DNA from: Curtobacterium sp. MCSS17_015
Lineage (GTDB): Bacteria > Actinomycetota > Actinomycetes > Actinomycetales > Microbacteriaceae
Reading direction: 5' to 3'
Assembly (NCBI RefSeq): GCF_003234265.2
Contig: NZ_CP126256.1
Location: 2,914,001-2,978,000 of the forward strand
Length of the DNA: 64,000 bases
Shown: positions 40,807 to 49,999 of the stretch, one piece after another
How the letters are laid out: each line of letters opens with the position of its first letter
Numbering within the stretch: the stretch's first letter is position 1
Notes under the pieces: generated by a model
Databases searched by the model: none
What the model was told of the DNA's origin: nothing
The model's input: only the letters and a program-made list of their open reading frames with translations
Program-made: the position numbers and the translations under genes

Positions 40807-41904
40807 GTGATCACGAAACGTGCGACGACGCTCGCGGACGGCCGCGACCTCTTCTACTTCGACGATGCGGATTCCACCCTCCCCGCCGAGCGGAGCATCG
40901 ACCAGCGCGTCCTCGGCCCCCGTCCCGAGACCGCGCGGATGCGCCAGGACGTCCTGACGGGCGAGTGGGTGTCCATCGCCGCCGCCCGGCAGAACCGGGT
41001 CTTCCTGCCGCCCGCCGACCAGGACCCGCTCGCGCCGCAGACCGCCGCGAACCCGTCCGAGATCCCGAGCCGCTACGACGTCGCCGTGTTCGAGAACCGT
41101 TCGCCGTCGTTCGGTCCGGTGCTCGAGGCCGACGACGCCCCGTCCTCGCTCGAGTCCCTGTCCGAGGTCGGCCTGAACCGGGAGCTCCGGAGCGTCGGGC
41201 GCTGCGAGGTCGTCTGCTTCTCCCCCGAGACGAGCGGCTCCTTCGCGTCGATCTCCGGATCGCGCGCCCGCACCGTGGTCGAAACGTGGGCAGACCGCAC
41301 CGCGGCACTCTCCGCGATGCCCGGGATCCAGCAGGTGTTCCCGTTCGAGAACCGCGGCGAGGCCATCGGCGTCACACTGCACCACCCGCACGGGCAGATC
41401 TACGCCTACCCGTACATCACCCCGCGCACCCAGCGGTTGCTCGCGTCGATCGAGCGCTTCGGGCCGGACCTGTTCGAGCAGCACCTCGCGAACGAGCGGG
41501 CGTCGGACCGGGTCGTCCTCGCCGGCGAGCACTTCACCGCCTTCGTACCGTTCGCCGCGCGCTGGCCGATCGAGATCCACATGCTCCCGCACCGCCACGT
41601 GCCGGATTTCGCCGGGCTCACCGACGCCGAGAAGGACGAACTGGCACACATGCACCTGCGGCTCACCCGTGGCCTCGACGCGCTCTACGGCGACCCGACG
41701 CCCTACATCGCCGCCTGGCACCAGGCGCCGGTGCACACCGCGCGCGACACCGTCCGGTTGATGCTGCAGATCACCTCGCCGCGACGGGCAGCGGACAAGT
41801 TGAAGTTCCTGGCCGGCAGTGAGGCCGCGATGGGCGCCTGGATCGGGGACCTCGTGCCCGAGAAGGCGGCCGAGTTCATCCGAGGAGGGATCGAACGAGC
41901 ATGA
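40807..41904 (+). CDS. galT: Galactose-1-phosphate uridylyltransferase
   Basis: The 365-residue protein carries the HIT-fold active site H-P-H (LHHPHGQIYAYPYI, nucleophile in H-P-H-G-Q) and ENRSPSFGPV, both GalT landmarks. It swaps UDP between glucose-1-P and galactose-1-P in the Leloir pathway. The GTG at 40807 has no ribosome-binding site, consistent with a leaderless message. Its stop overlaps the galK start (ATGA). Confidence 0.94.
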   Translation: MITKRATTLADGRDLFYFDDADSTLPAERSIDQRVLGPRPETARMRQDVLTGEWVSIAAARQNRVFLPPADQDPLAPQTAANPSEIPSRYDVAVFENRSPSFGPVLEADDAPSSLESLSEVGLNRELRSVGRCEVVCFSPETSGSFASISGSRARTVVETWADRTAALSAMPGIQQVFPFENRGEAIGVTLHHPHGQIYAYPYITPRTQRLLASIERFGPDLFEQHLANERASDRVVLAGEHFTAFVPFAARWPIEIHMLPHRHVPDFAGLTDAEKDELAHMHLRLTRGLDALYGDPTPYIAAWHQAPVHTARDTVRLMLQITSPRRAADKLKFLAGSEAAMGAWIGDLVPEKAAEFIRGGIERA

Positions 41905-43040
41905 CGTTCCAACAGGTGTTCGGGTACGAGCCGACGGTGCGGTACTCCGCGCCCGGCCGTGTGAACCTGATCGGTGAGCACACCGACTACAACGACGGGT
42001 ACGTGCTGCCCTTCGCGATCGACCGCCGGACCACGGCGGACATCGCTCGGCGCGAGGACCGCGTCATCCGCGTGGCCTCGGCGTTCGACCAGGAGGGCGG
42101 CGCCGTCTCGCTGTCCCTCGATGACCTCGCCCCCGACGCCATGGACGGCTGGTCGGCGTACGTCTTCGGCATCGCCTGGGCGTTGCGCGAGCAGGCCGGT
42201 GCGGACCTGTCGGACAAGACCGGCTTCGACGTCTTCATCGACTCGGACGTCCCGGTCGGCGCGGGCCTGTCCTCGAGCGCGGCGATCGAGTGCGGCGTCG
42301 CGCTCGCGTTCGACGACCTGTGGGAGCTCGGGCTCGACCGCAAGACGCTGGCCCGCGTCGGCCAGTACTCCGAGAACCACGCCGTCGGTGCCCCGACCGG
42401 GATCATGGACCAGTCCGCGTCACTCCTCGGCGAGCAGGACGCGGTCGTCTTCCTCGACTGCCGCACGCTCGACACCGCCGTCGTCGACCTGGCGCTCGAG
42501 GCGAACGGGCTCGAGGTCCTCGTCATCGACACCCGCGTCGAGCACGCCCACGCGACCGGTGGGTACAAGGCCCGCCGTGACTCGTGCGAGCGGGGGGCCG
42601 AGGTGCTCGGTGTGCCCGCGCTCCGTGACGTGTCGGTCGCGGACCTGCCGCGCGCGCAGGAGCTGCTCGACGACGAGACGTTCCGCCGCGTCCGGCACAT
42701 CGTGACCGAGGACCAGCGCGTCCTCGACACCGTGCGGACGCTCCGTGAGCAGGGTCCGCGTGCGATCGGTGACCTGCTCGTCGCCTCGCACGCGTCGATG
42801 CGCGACGACTTCGAGATCTCGGTGCCGGAGCTCGACCTGGCGGTCGAGACCGCGATGGCGCACGGTGCTGTCGGTGCGCGCATGACCGGTGGCGGCTTCG
42901 GCGGTGCCGCGATCGCGCTGGTCGACCGGGAGGCGCGTGGCGCGATCACCGACGCGGTCACGTCCGCCTTCGCGGCGGCCCGGTACCGCGAGCCGACCGT
43001 CTTCACGGTGCACGCCGCGCAGGGCGCCCGGCGCGACTGA
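41901..43040 (+). CDS. galK: Galactokinase
   Basis: The 379-residue GHMP kinase has the galactokinase signature GRVNLIGEHTDYNDGYVLPF, the ATP loop PVGAGLSSSAAIE and the C-terminal GARMTGGGFGGAAIAL. It phosphorylates alpha-galactose with ATP. It is coupled to galT by a 4-nt overlap. No galE is in this window. Confidence 0.96.
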   Translation: MTFQQVFGYEPTVRYSAPGRVNLIGEHTDYNDGYVLPFAIDRRTTADIARREDRVIRVASAFDQEGGAVSLSLDDLAPDAMDGWSAYVFGIAWALREQAGADLSDKTGFDVFIDSDVPVGAGLSSSAAIECGVALAFDDLWELGLDRKTLARVGQYSENHAVGAPTGIMDQSASLLGEQDAVVFLDCRTLDTAVVDLALEANGLEVLVIDTRVEHAHATGGYKARRDSCERGAEVLGVPALRDVSVADLPRAQELLDDETFRRVRHIVTEDQRVLDTVRTLREQGPRAIGDLLVASHASMRDDFEISVPELDLAVETAMAHGAVGARMTGGGFGGAAIALVDREARGAITDAVTSAFAAARYREPTVFTVHAAQGARRD

Positions 43041-43134
43041 CGCGCAGCCCGGCAAGCCGGGCACGCCGAGCCCGAGCAGGGCGACTCGGACGCGCGCGGT
43101 CAGCCCTCGTGGCTCGGGTACTCTGTAGCACCGC

Positions 43135-43166
43135 GGAGGCGCGTGGCGGCGGTGATCCGCGCCTCC
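43135..43166 (+). terminator. First hairpin after galK
   Basis: GGAGGCGCG (43135-43143) pairs perfectly with CGCGCCTCC (43158-43166) around a 14-nt loop. Confidence 0.4.
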
Positions 43167-43196
43167 AGTCCGGGTGACGGGACGCGCTCGTACTCC

Positions 43197-43247
43197 GCGG
43201 AAGCGACGGTTCCGCGCCGGGTGTCGGCGTGGAACCGTCGCTTCCGC
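43197..43247. terminator. Strong hairpin between convergent galK and folD
   Basis: A perfect 17-bp stem (43197-43213 with 43231-43247) encloses a 17-nt loop. It probably ends transcripts from both sides. Confidence 0.7.
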
Positions 43248-43279
43248 CGACCAGCCCGGCGGAAGACGCGCCGCGGCGC

Positions 43280-44203
43280 TCAGCGCAGGTGGCGCTCCGC
43301 GGCCTCGACCACGTTCTTCATGAGCATCGCCCGGGTCATCGGGCCGACACCGCCCGGCGTGGGCGACAGGTAGCCGGCGACCTGCGCGACCGACGGGTCG
43401 ACGTCGCCGCGGAGCTTCGCCTTCCCGGTGGTCTCGTCGATGATGCGGCTGATGCCCACGTCGATCACCGCCGCACCGGGCTTGACCCAGTCCGGCTGCA
43501 CGAGCCCGGCGACCCCGGCGGCCGCGACGACGATGTCGGCGCGACGGCACTCGGCGGCGACGTCCTCGGTGAGCGAGTGCGTCAGCGTGGCCGTCGCCTC
43601 GAGGCGGGTGAGCAGCAGGCCGAGCGGACGCCCGACCGTCAGGCCCTGCCCGATGATCGTGACGTGCTTGCCCCGGATCGGGACCTCGTACGCCTCGAGC
43701 ATCGCGACGATGCCCCGCGGGGTGCACGGCAGCGGGGCGTCGATCGTGCCGGCACCGCCCGGCACGGCGAGCACGAGTTCACCGAGGTTCGTCGGGTGCA
43801 GGCCGTCGGCGTCCTTCGCCGGGTTCATGAGCTCGAGCATCGGGATCGGGTCGATGCCCTGCGGCAACGGGAGCTGCACGATGAACGCGGTGACCCGGGG
43901 GTCGTCGTTCATCTGCAGGATCGCGCCCCGGATGTCCGCAGCGCTGGCGGTCTCCGGCAGGTCGATGCGGACCGAGTCGAGCCCGATCTGCGCCGAGTCC
44001 TTGTGCTTGCCGGCGACGTACGACACCGACCCCGGGTTCTGGCCGACCATGATCGTGCCGAGACCGGGACGGAAGCCGTGGTCGTGCAGGCGGTCGATGC
44101 GGACCTTCAGGTCGTCGAGCGTGCGGGCGGCGAGGGCGGTGCCGTCGATGCGGACGGCACTGCCCTCACCGGCCCAGCGCTCGCGGGGAAGCGCGTCGCT
44201 CAC
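43280..44203 (-). CDS. folD: Bifunctional methylene-THF dehydrogenase/cyclohydrolase
   Basis: The 307-residue protein has the FolD catalytic segment ([16 protein letters not shown], with Tyr and Lys), [10 protein letters not shown], and the NADP-binding [16 protein letters not shown]. It converts 5,10-methylene-THF to 10-formyl-THF. The GTG start overlaps the glyA stop (GTGA), so folD is expressed with glyA from the riboswitch-controlled message. Confidence 0.95.
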   Translation of the reverse strand: MSDALPRERWAGEGSAVRIDGTALAARTLDDLKVRIDRLHDHGFRPGLGTIMVGQNPGSVSYVAGKHKDSAQIGLDSVRIDLPETASAADIRGAILQMNDDPRVTAFIVQLPLPQGIDPIPMLELMNPAKDADGLHPTNLGELVLAVPGGAGTIDAPLPCTPRGIVAMLEAYEVPIRGKHVTIIGQGLTVGRPLGLLLTRLEATATLTHSLTEDVAAECRRADIVVAAAGVAGLVQPDWVKPGAAVIDVGISRIIDETTGKAKLRGDVDPSVAQVAGYLSPTPGGVGPMTRAMLMKNVVEAAERHLR

Positions 44204-45504
44204 GCGTAGAGCGGGAACGCGTCGGTGAGGGCCTTCACCCGGGCCGAGAGCGCTTCGATGTCCGGGTTCGGCATGAGGGTCAGCGCGATGATGTCCGCCA
44301 CCTCGGTGAACTCGGCGTCACCGAACCCGCGGGTCGCGAGCGCCGACGTGCCGATGCGGACGCCCGAGGTCACCATCGGCGGGCGCGGGTCGAACGGCAC
44401 GCTGTTGCGGTTCACGGTGATGCCGACCTCGTGCAGGAGGTCCTCGGCCTGCTTGCCGTCGATCTCGGACTCGCGAAGGTCGACGAGCACCAGGTGCACG
44501 TCGGTGCCGCCGGTGAGGACGTCGATGCCGGCGGCCTTGGCGTCGGGCTGGGTGAGGCGCGACGCGAGGGCCTTCGCCCCGCGGAGCGTGCGCTCCTGGC
44601 GGTCCTTGAACTCGGGCGTCGCGGCGAGCAGGAACGCGGTGGCCTTGGCGGCGATCACGTGCATGAGCGGGCCGCCCTGCTGCCCGGGGAACACGGCCGA
44701 GTTGAGCTTCTTGAAGAGCGACTCGTCGTTGGACAGGATGATGCCCGAGCGGGGACCGGCGAGCGTCTTGTGCACCGTCGAGGAGACGACGTGGGCGTGC
44801 GGGAGGGGCGACGGGTGCAGGCCCGCGGCGACGAGCCCGGCGAAGTGCGCCATGTCCACCCAGAGCGTCGCGCCGACCTCGTCCGCGATCTCACGGAACT
44901 TCGCGAAGTCGAGCTGTCGGGGGTACGCCGACCAGCCGGCGATGAGGACCTTCGGCTGGTGCTCGATCGCCTTCGCGCGGATGTCGTCGTAGTCGACCTC
45001 GAACGTCTCCGGGTCGACGCCGTAGGACACGGCGTTGTAGATCCGACCGGAGAAGTTGAGCTTCATGCCGTGGGTCAGGTGGCCGCCGTGGGCGAGCTCG
45101 AGGCCCAGGATGGTGTCACCGGCGGAGGCGATGGCGTGCAGGACCGCGGCGTTCGCGCTGGCGCCGGAGTGCGGCTGCACGTTCGCGTACGCGGCGCCGA
45201 AGAGGGCCTTCGCACGGTCGATGGCGAGCTGCTCGGCGATGTCGACGAACTCGCAGCCGCCGTAGTAGCGCTTGCCCGGGTAACCCTCGGCGTACTTGTT
45301 CGTGAGCACCGAGCCCTGCGACTCGAGGACCGCGCGCGGCACGAAGTTCTCCGACGCGATCATCTCGAGGGTGTCGCGCTGACGGCCGAGCTCCTGCTGG
45401 AGGACGGCCGCGATCTCCGGGTCGACCTCGGTGAGCGGGGCGTTGAAGGTGGTCCGGGCTGCGTCGGCGGACGCGGCGACGGGGGTGAGATCGGTGATGG
45501 ACAC
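44200..45504 (-). CDS. glyA: Serine hydroxymethyltransferase
   Basis: The 434-residue protein has the PLP lysine in [14 protein letters not shown], the N-terminal [10 protein letters not shown] and [13 protein letters not shown], all SHMT signatures. It converts serine and THF to glycine and methylene-THF. The GTG at 45504 has GAGGAG upstream. A 200-nt leader holds a ZTP riboswitch, fitting control by folate or purine stress. Confidence 0.97.
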   Translation of the reverse strand: MSITDLTPVAASADAARTTFNAPLTEVDPEIAAVLQQELGRQRDTLEMIASENFVPRAVLESQGSVLTNKYAEGYPGKRYYGGCEFVDIAEQLAIDRAKALFGAAYANVQPHSGASANAAVLHAIASAGDTILGLELAHGGHLTHGMKLNFSGRIYNAVSYGVDPETFEVDYDDIRAKAIEHQPKVLIAGWSAYPRQLDFAKFREIADEVGATLWVDMAHFAGLVAAGLHPSPLPHAHVVSSTVHKTLAGPRSGIILSNDESLFKKLNSAVFPGQQGGPLMHVIAAKATAFLLAATPEFKDRQERTLRGAKALASRLTQPDAKAAGIDVLTGGTDVHLVLVDLRESEIDGKQAEDLLHEVGITVNRNSVPFDPRPPMVTSGVRIGTSALATRGFGDAEFTEVADIIALTLMPNPDIEALSARVKALTDAFPLYA

Positions 45505-45521
45505 GGGACTCCTCGTTGTCT

Positions 45522-45665
45522 GGCCGCGCCGAGCGACGCGACACCGCCGTGCAGGGACGCACGACGCGGTGGACGGGTGGGCGCGGCCCAGGCGTACGGC
45601 TGCGCTCCGTGTCAGGTGTCGCTCCCCGATGGTGACCCATCCAACGCCAGTCGCGACCGTTCGAT
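45522..45665 (-). promoter_or_regulatory. ZTP (pfl) riboswitch in the glyA-folD leader
   Basis: Read on the minus strand, the aptamer runs from about 45665 to 45586. It contains the conserved GGTCGCGACTGGCG (45658-45645), a hairpin ending in CATCGGGGAGCGAC, and the 3' element GTACGCCTGGGC that forms the pseudoknot. The ligand is the purine intermediate ZTP/ZMP, which builds up when 10-formyl-THF is short. GGCCGCGCC (45588-45580) at the aptamer's 3' end is perfectly complementary to GGCGCGGCC (45530-45522) just before the glyA ribosome-binding site, which suggests an expression platform. Confidence 0.85.
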
Positions 45666-45702
45666 CGTACCGAGGCCACCGGTTCGTGTCACCCTTGTCT
45701 GC

Positions 45703-45990
45703 ATGACCATGCTGAGTCCGGACGTCGACGAGCGCACCTCGGTGCGGGCCGACGTCCCGTGGACCACGGTGGTGTGGGACGACCCGGTGAACCTGATGTC
45801 GTACGTCACCTACGTCTTCGAGTCGTACTTCGGGTTCCCCCGGGCGAAGGCCGAGCGCCTCATGCACCAGGTCGACTCCGACGGTCGGGCGGTCGTCGCG
45901 ACCGGGCACCGCGAGGAGATGGAGCGCCACGTGGAGGCCATGCACGGGTACGGCCTACAGGCGACCGTCGACCGGGCCCCGGCCGCGTGA
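45703..45990 (+). CDS. clpS: ATP-dependent Clp protease adaptor ClpS
   Basis: The 95-residue protein has the ClpS core: [20 protein letters not shown] with the D-D-P-x-N/T motif, then [20 protein letters not shown] and [20 protein letters not shown]. It passes N-degron substrates to ClpAP/ClpCP. ATG at 45703 or 45709 can start it. The stop overlaps the next GTG (GTGA), the common clpS-DUF2017 pair of actinobacteria. Confidence 0.93.
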   Translation: MTMLSPDVDERTSVRADVPWTTVVWDDPVNLMSYVTYVFESYFGFPRAKAERLMHQVDSDGRAVVATGHREEMERHVEAMHGYGLQATVDRAPAA

Positions 45991-46463
45991 TCCCCTTCGT
46001 CCGTCGCGCCGACGGGGTGCACCTCGGTCTGGCCTCCGGCGAGCGCGCCGTCCTCACCTCGCTGGTCGAGCAGCTGCGCCAGGTCCTCGACCACGACCTG
46101 GCGACCGACCCGGTGGCGGCCCGGATGTTCCCGGACGCCTACCCGGAGGACGACGAGGCGAGCGCCGAGTTCCGCCGCTACACGCAGGATGACCTGCGGG
46201 CGGCGAAGTCGTCGAACGCGACCGTGGTCCACGAGTGGCTCACCGGCATGCGGGAGGGCGCGCTGACCCGCGCGGACGAGCAGGCCTGGCTCCGGTCGCT
46301 GACCGACCTGCGGCTCACCATCGCGGACCGCCTGGGCATCGTCGATCGCGAGACGGCCGACAACGGGCTGAACGGCGACGACGGCAGCATCGGCCTGCGG
46401 GACGTCTACGACTGGCTCGGGTACGTGCAGGAGCACCTCGTCGTCACGATCTCGTCCCGCTGA
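45987..46463 (+). CDS. DUF2017 family protein
   Basis: The 158-residue, mostly helical protein contains the family landmarks LASGERAVLTSLVEQLRQVL, MFPDAYPEDDEASAEFRRYT and a C-terminal DVYDWLGYVQEHLV. It is coupled to clpS. The function is unknown; the pairing suggests a link to Clp proteolysis. Confidence 0.85.
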   Translation: MIPFVRRADGVHLGLASGERAVLTSLVEQLRQVLDHDLATDPVAARMFPDAYPEDDEASAEFRRYTQDDLRAAKSSNATVVHEWLTGMREGALTRADEQAWLRSLTDLRLTIADRLGIVDRETADNGLNGDDGSIGLRDVYDWLGYVQEHLVVTISSR

Positions 46464-46468
46464 CGACC

Positions 46469-46502
46469 GGGAGGCCCGTCACACCGCCGCCACGTGCCTC
46501 CC
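46469..46502 (+). terminator. Weak hairpin after DUF2017 gene
   Basis: GGGAGGC (46469-46475) pairs with GCCTCCC (46496-46502) around a 20-nt loop. Marginal. Confidence 0.3.
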
Positions 46503-46548
46503 GTCCGGTCGCGCGCGGACGCGCGCACGCCCCCGGTACCCTGATCCG

Positions 46549-47418
46549 GTGACGACCCCGACGCCCGAGACCCCCACGCACTGGACCCTCACGCTGGTCT
46601 GCGACGACCAGCCCGGCATCGTGCACGCCGTCTCCGGAGCCGTCGTCGCCGCCGAGGGCAACATCACCGAGTCGCAGCAGTTCTCGAGCGCCGACACGGA
46701 CACGTTCTTCATGCGCCTGCAGGTGATGGCCCCGGTCGACCGCCAGACGTTCCAGGAGGCCCTGGCACCGGTCGTCGAGCGCTACGGCATGCGGGTGCAG
46801 CTCGACGTGGTCGGCCGGCCGATGCGCACCCTCGTCCTCGTGTCCAAGGCCGGACACTGCCTCAACGACCTGCTGTACCGGCAGCGCGGCGGGCAGCTGC
46901 CGATCGACGTGCCGCTCGTGCTGTCGAACCACACCGACCTCGCCGAACTCGCGTCGTTCTACTCGGTGCCGTTCGAGCACCGCCCGGTCACCGACGCCGA
47001 GTCGAAGGCCGCGATGGAGCGCCGGATCCTCGAGGCGGTCGAGGAGCACGACATCGAGCTCGTCGTCCTCGCCCGGTACATGCAGATCCTCTCCCCCGAG
47101 CTCTGCGCCGCCCTGGCCGGGCGCGCGGTGAACATCCACCACTCGTTCCTGCCCGGCTTCAAGGGCGCGAACCCGTACCGGCAGGCGCACGCCCGCGGGG
47201 TGAAGCTCATCGGGGCGACCGCGCACTTCGTCACGAGCGACCTGGACGAGGGCCCGATCATCGAGCAGAACGTCGTCCGCGTCGACCACACCAAGGAACC
47301 GGCCGAGCTCGTGTCGATCGGACAGGACGAGGAGTCCCGCACCCTCACCCAGGCCGTCCGGTGGATCGCCGAGGACCGCGTGCTCCTTGACGGCGCCCGG
47401 ACGATCATCTTCAAGTAG
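46549..47418 (+). CDS. purU: Formyltetrahydrofolate deformylase
   Basis: The 289-residue protein has an N-terminal ACT domain (LTLVCDDQPGIVHAVSGAVV) and a C-terminal formyltransferase-type hydrolase domain with VNIHHSFLPGFKGANPYRQA and HFVTSDLDEGPIIEQ (catalytic Asn/His/Asp set). It releases formate from 10-formyl-THF, balancing the pool that FolD fills. The GTG start at 46549 lies close to a possible TACCCT -10 (46536-46541), so the message may be leaderless. Confidence 0.93.
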   Translation: MTTPTPETPTHWTLTLVCDDQPGIVHAVSGAVVAAEGNITESQQFSSADTDTFFMRLQVMAPVDRQTFQEALAPVVERYGMRVQLDVVGRPMRTLVLVSKAGHCLNDLLYRQRGGQLPIDVPLVLSNHTDLAELASFYSVPFEHRPVTDAESKAAMERRILEAVEEHDIELVVLARYMQILSPELCAALAGRAVNIHHSFLPGFKGANPYRQAHARGVKLIGATAHFVTSDLDEGPIIEQNVVRVDHTKEPAELVSIGQDEESRTLTQAVRWIAEDRVLLDGARTIIFK

Positions 47419-47426
47419 GTCAGGCG

Positions 47427-47834
47427 ATGCGCGACGCACCCCGTAGTCCGGTCGAGCCCGGCGACGACCACGTGCCGGCGACGCCGGCGGCCCCGCGGCG
47501 ACCGGTCGACACCTGGAGTGTCCTCCGCGTCGTGGTCTGCGCCTTCGGCCTGCTCTCCCTGGCGTACTGGGGCTACCTGGCGTGGCCGTACCCGTTCCCG
47601 GCGGTGTTCTTCATCGTCGGCGCTCCGCTCTTCGCGGCCGTCGTCTGGTACCTCTTCCGTTCGCCGCGCTCCCCGATCGAGACCGACGTGGTCGGCAAGA
47701 CCGTCGTCGAGACCGCCCTGGTCGTCGCCGCGGGCGCGACCTGGGTCTCGCTCGGGCACCCGCTCGTCGGACTCGTGTTCGTCGTGGTCGCCGCCGTGAG
47801 CGGCGTCGTCGCGTTCCGCAGGGAGACCGCATGA
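47427..47834 (+). CDS. YrdB/DUF2568 family membrane protein
   Basis: The 135-residue protein has a polar N-terminus (about 28 residues) and four predicted helices, including VVVCAFGLLSLAYWGYLAWP and AVFFIVGAPLFAAVVWYLF. The hydrophobic pattern and W/P placement fit DUF2568, whose function is unknown. Its stop overlaps the nagA start (ATGA). Confidence 0.7.
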   Translation: MRDAPRSPVEPGDDHVPATPAAPRRPVDTWSVLRVVVCAFGLLSLAYWGYLAWPYPFPAVFFIVGAPLFAAVVWYLFRSPRSPIETDVVGKTVVETALVVAAGATWVSLGHPLVGLVFVVVAAVSGVVAFRRETA

Positions 47835-49009
47835 GCACCACGGGCCTCCAGGACCGCGATCGCACCTCCGGCCTGGAGGCCCGCACGACCCTGGTCCGGG
47901 CCGCCCGCCTGGTCGACGTGGCCGGGTCCGTCGCGGACGGGTGGGTGCTCGTCGGCGGCGACACGATCCTCCAGGTCGGGTCCGGGGCAGCACCCGCGGC
48001 GGCCGAGGTCGTCGACCTCGGCGACGCGACCCTGACGCCCGGCTCCATCGACCTGCACGGACACGGCGGCGCGACCGAGGCGTACGAGGACGACTCCTTC
48101 GCCCAGGCCCTGGCCATGCACCGGGCCCACGGCACGACCCGGTCGGTGCTGTCGCTCGTCGCGAACCCCGTCCCCGCGCTCGTCGCGTCGCTGGCGCAGG
48201 TGCGGGCCGTCATGGCGACGGACCCGCTCGTGCTCGGCGTCCACCTGGAGGGGCCGTTCCTCTCGCCGCACAACAAGGGCGCCCACAACGAGGACCACCT
48301 CCTCGCGCCGACCCCGGCCGACGTCGACACCCTGCTCGAGGCCGGCGAGGGCGTCCTCCGACAGATCACCATCGCGCCCGAACTGCCCGGGGCGCTCGAC
48401 GCCGTCCGTCGGTTCGCCGCCGCTGGTGTGACCGTCGCCGTCGGGCACACCGTCGGGACGGTCGACCAGACGCGGGCCGCGTTCGATGCCGGCGCGACCG
48501 TCCTGACGCACGCGTTCAACGCCATGCCCGGCCTGCACCACCGAGCGCCCGGGCCGATCGGGGCGGCGGTGTCGGACGACCGGGTCACGCTCGAGCTCAT
48601 CCTGGACGCGGTCCACGTGCACCCGCTCGTGGCCGAGACGCTGTTCCGCGCTGCCCCGGGTCGGGTCGCACTCATCACCGACGCGATGGGGGCCGCGGGA
48701 GCTGCCGACGGCGACTACCGCCTCGGGTCGCTCGACGTCACCGTGACGGACGGGGTCGCGCGCGTCGCCGGGACGGACACCATCGCCGGGTCGACCCTGA
48801 CGCAGGACGTCGCACTCCGGAACGCCGTGACCCTCGCCGGGCGGTCGCTGCCCCAGGCCGTGGCGGCGCTCACGAGCATCCCGGCCGCGGCACTCGGGCT
48901 CGGGGACCGGCTCGGCCGACTCGCGCCGGGCTCCGCGGCGGACCTCGTGGCGCTGTCGCCGGCGCTCGAGGTGCGGCGGGTGTGGGGCGGCGGGCGCGAG
49001 CTGCGCTGA
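47831..49009 (+). CDS. nagA: N-acetylglucosamine-6-phosphate deacetylase
   Basis: The 392-residue amidohydrolase shows PGSIDLHGHGG (metal-binding H-x-H), GVHLEGPFLSP (metal Glu), VGHTVG, LTHAFNAMPGLHHR and the late catalytic Asp (ALITDAMGA). It makes glucosamine-6-P and acetate from GlcNAc-6-P; nagB at 58.7 kb does the next step. It is coupled to the membrane gene upstream. Confidence 0.93.
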   Translation: MSTTGLQDRDRTSGLEARTTLVRAARLVDVAGSVADGWVLVGGDTILQVGSGAAPAAAEVVDLGDATLTPGSIDLHGHGGATEAYEDDSFAQALAMHRAHGTTRSVLSLVANPVPALVASLAQVRAVMATDPLVLGVHLEGPFLSPHNKGAHNEDHLLAPTPADVDTLLEAGEGVLRQITIAPELPGALDAVRRFAAAGVTVAVGHTVGTVDQTRAAFDAGATVLTHAFNAMPGLHHRAPGPIGAAVSDDRVTLELILDAVHVHPLVAETLFRAAPGRVALITDAMGAAGAADGDYRLGSLDVTVTDGVARVAGTDTIAGSTLTQDVALRNAVTLAGRSLPQAVAALTSIPAAALGLGDRLGRLAPGSAADLVALSPALEVRRVWGGGRELR

Positions 49010-49010
49010 C

Positions 49011-49045
49011 GGCTGGCGGCTGGCGGCTGGCGGCTGGCGGCTGGC
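49011..49045. repeat. Five-copy 7-bp tandem repeat
   Basis: GGCTGGC is repeated five times without error directly after the nagA stop, filling almost the whole gap to the convergent regulator. It is a likely slippage-prone microsatellite. Confidence 0.9.
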
Positions 49046-49052
49046 GCGGACG

Positions 49053-49898
49053 CTACCGCCGCGCCGCGGTCCTCGCCGTCATGCCCACGGAGAGCAGCGG
49101 AAGAGCTCGTGCCGTCGCGGACCCCGGTTCGACCCCGTAGACGACGAGATGCAGGCCCGGCGCGCCCTGGACGGCGAAGGAGTGCGCGTCGAACTCCAAC
49201 CGTCCGACCTCGTCGTGCAGGAACTGCTTGACGGTCGCCGTCTTGCGCTGGACGCGCTGCGCTCGCCACCGCTCCTCGAACTCCGGACTCCGCTCGCCCA
49301 CCGACTCCACCACGCTCAGCAGCCGGGGGTCGGCCTCGAAACCCGTCGTCGCTGCCCGGAGGCTGGCCACGGTCGAATCGGCGGTGCGTGCCCAGTCGAC
49401 GTGGAAGCGCCGGGCCGCCGGCTCGAGGAAGGTCATCCGGACCAGGTTGTCGAACTCGCCGAAGGGCGCGTACACCGCGCGGGCGAGCGCGTTCGCGGCG
49501 AGGACGTCGTGGGCCGGGTTGATCACGAACGCGGGCTGCGCCGACCAGGAATCCAGGAGTTGCGCGAGCGCCGGTGTCACGGACGTCGCCGCAGCGTGCA
49601 CCCGTGGCGGCGCGGTCAGCCCGGCCAGGGTGAACAGGTGGTCGCGCTCGTCCCCCTCGAGCTCCAGCCCGGTCGCGATGCCCTCGAGCACCGCCACGCC
49701 CGGGCTGAGCTCGCGTCCCTGCTCGAGCCGCGTGTAGTAGTCGACGCTGAGGCCGCCCAGCACGGCCACCTCCTCGCGCCGGAGCCCCGCAACACGGCGG
49801 ACGCCGCCACCGGGCAACCCGAGCGCCTCCGGGGAGAGGCGCTCACGGACGGCGCGGAGGTAGGCGGCGAGGCTGCGGTCGTGATCGGGCGTGGACAC
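49053..49898 (-). CDS. XRE-family regulator with MmyB-like ligand domain
   Basis: The 281-residue protein has an N-terminal HTH (RRVAGLRREEVAVLGGLSVD, YYTRLEQGRELSPGVAVLEG) and a C-terminal MmyB-type domain (NPAHDVLAANALARAVYAPF, LRAATTGFEADPRLLSVV). MmyB domains bind fatty-acid-like ligands. The start is a GTG at 49898; GGAGGT abuts it with no spacer, so the message may be leaderless. It is divergent from the SDR fusion, which it may control. Confidence 0.85.
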   Translation of the reverse strand: MSTPDHDRSLAAYLRAVRERLSPEALGLPGGGVRRVAGLRREEVAVLGGLSVDYYTRLEQGRELSPGVAVLEGIATGLELEGDERDHLFTLAGLTAPPRVHAAATSVTPALAQLLDSWSAQPAFVINPAHDVLAANALARAVYAPFGEFDNLVRMTFLEPAARRFHVDWARTADSTVASLRAATTGFEADPRLLSVVESVGERSPEFEERWRAQRVQRKTATVKQFLHDEVGRLEFDAHSFAVQGAPGLHLVVYGVEPGSATARALPLLSVGMTARTAARR

Positions 49899-49999
49899 AC
49901 CTCCACGGTAGGCGCAGATCGTGGCGCCTCCCTGGCCCCCGCGCACCCCGGGACGATGCGACCTGGGTCCGGGTCCGCGTCGGCTCCAAGGTGGTGGAC

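Noticed and set aside
45505..45702. Glycine riboswitch or T-box before glyA
   Set aside because: The conserved text is that of the ZTP aptamer; no T-box sequence or tandem glycine aptamer is present.
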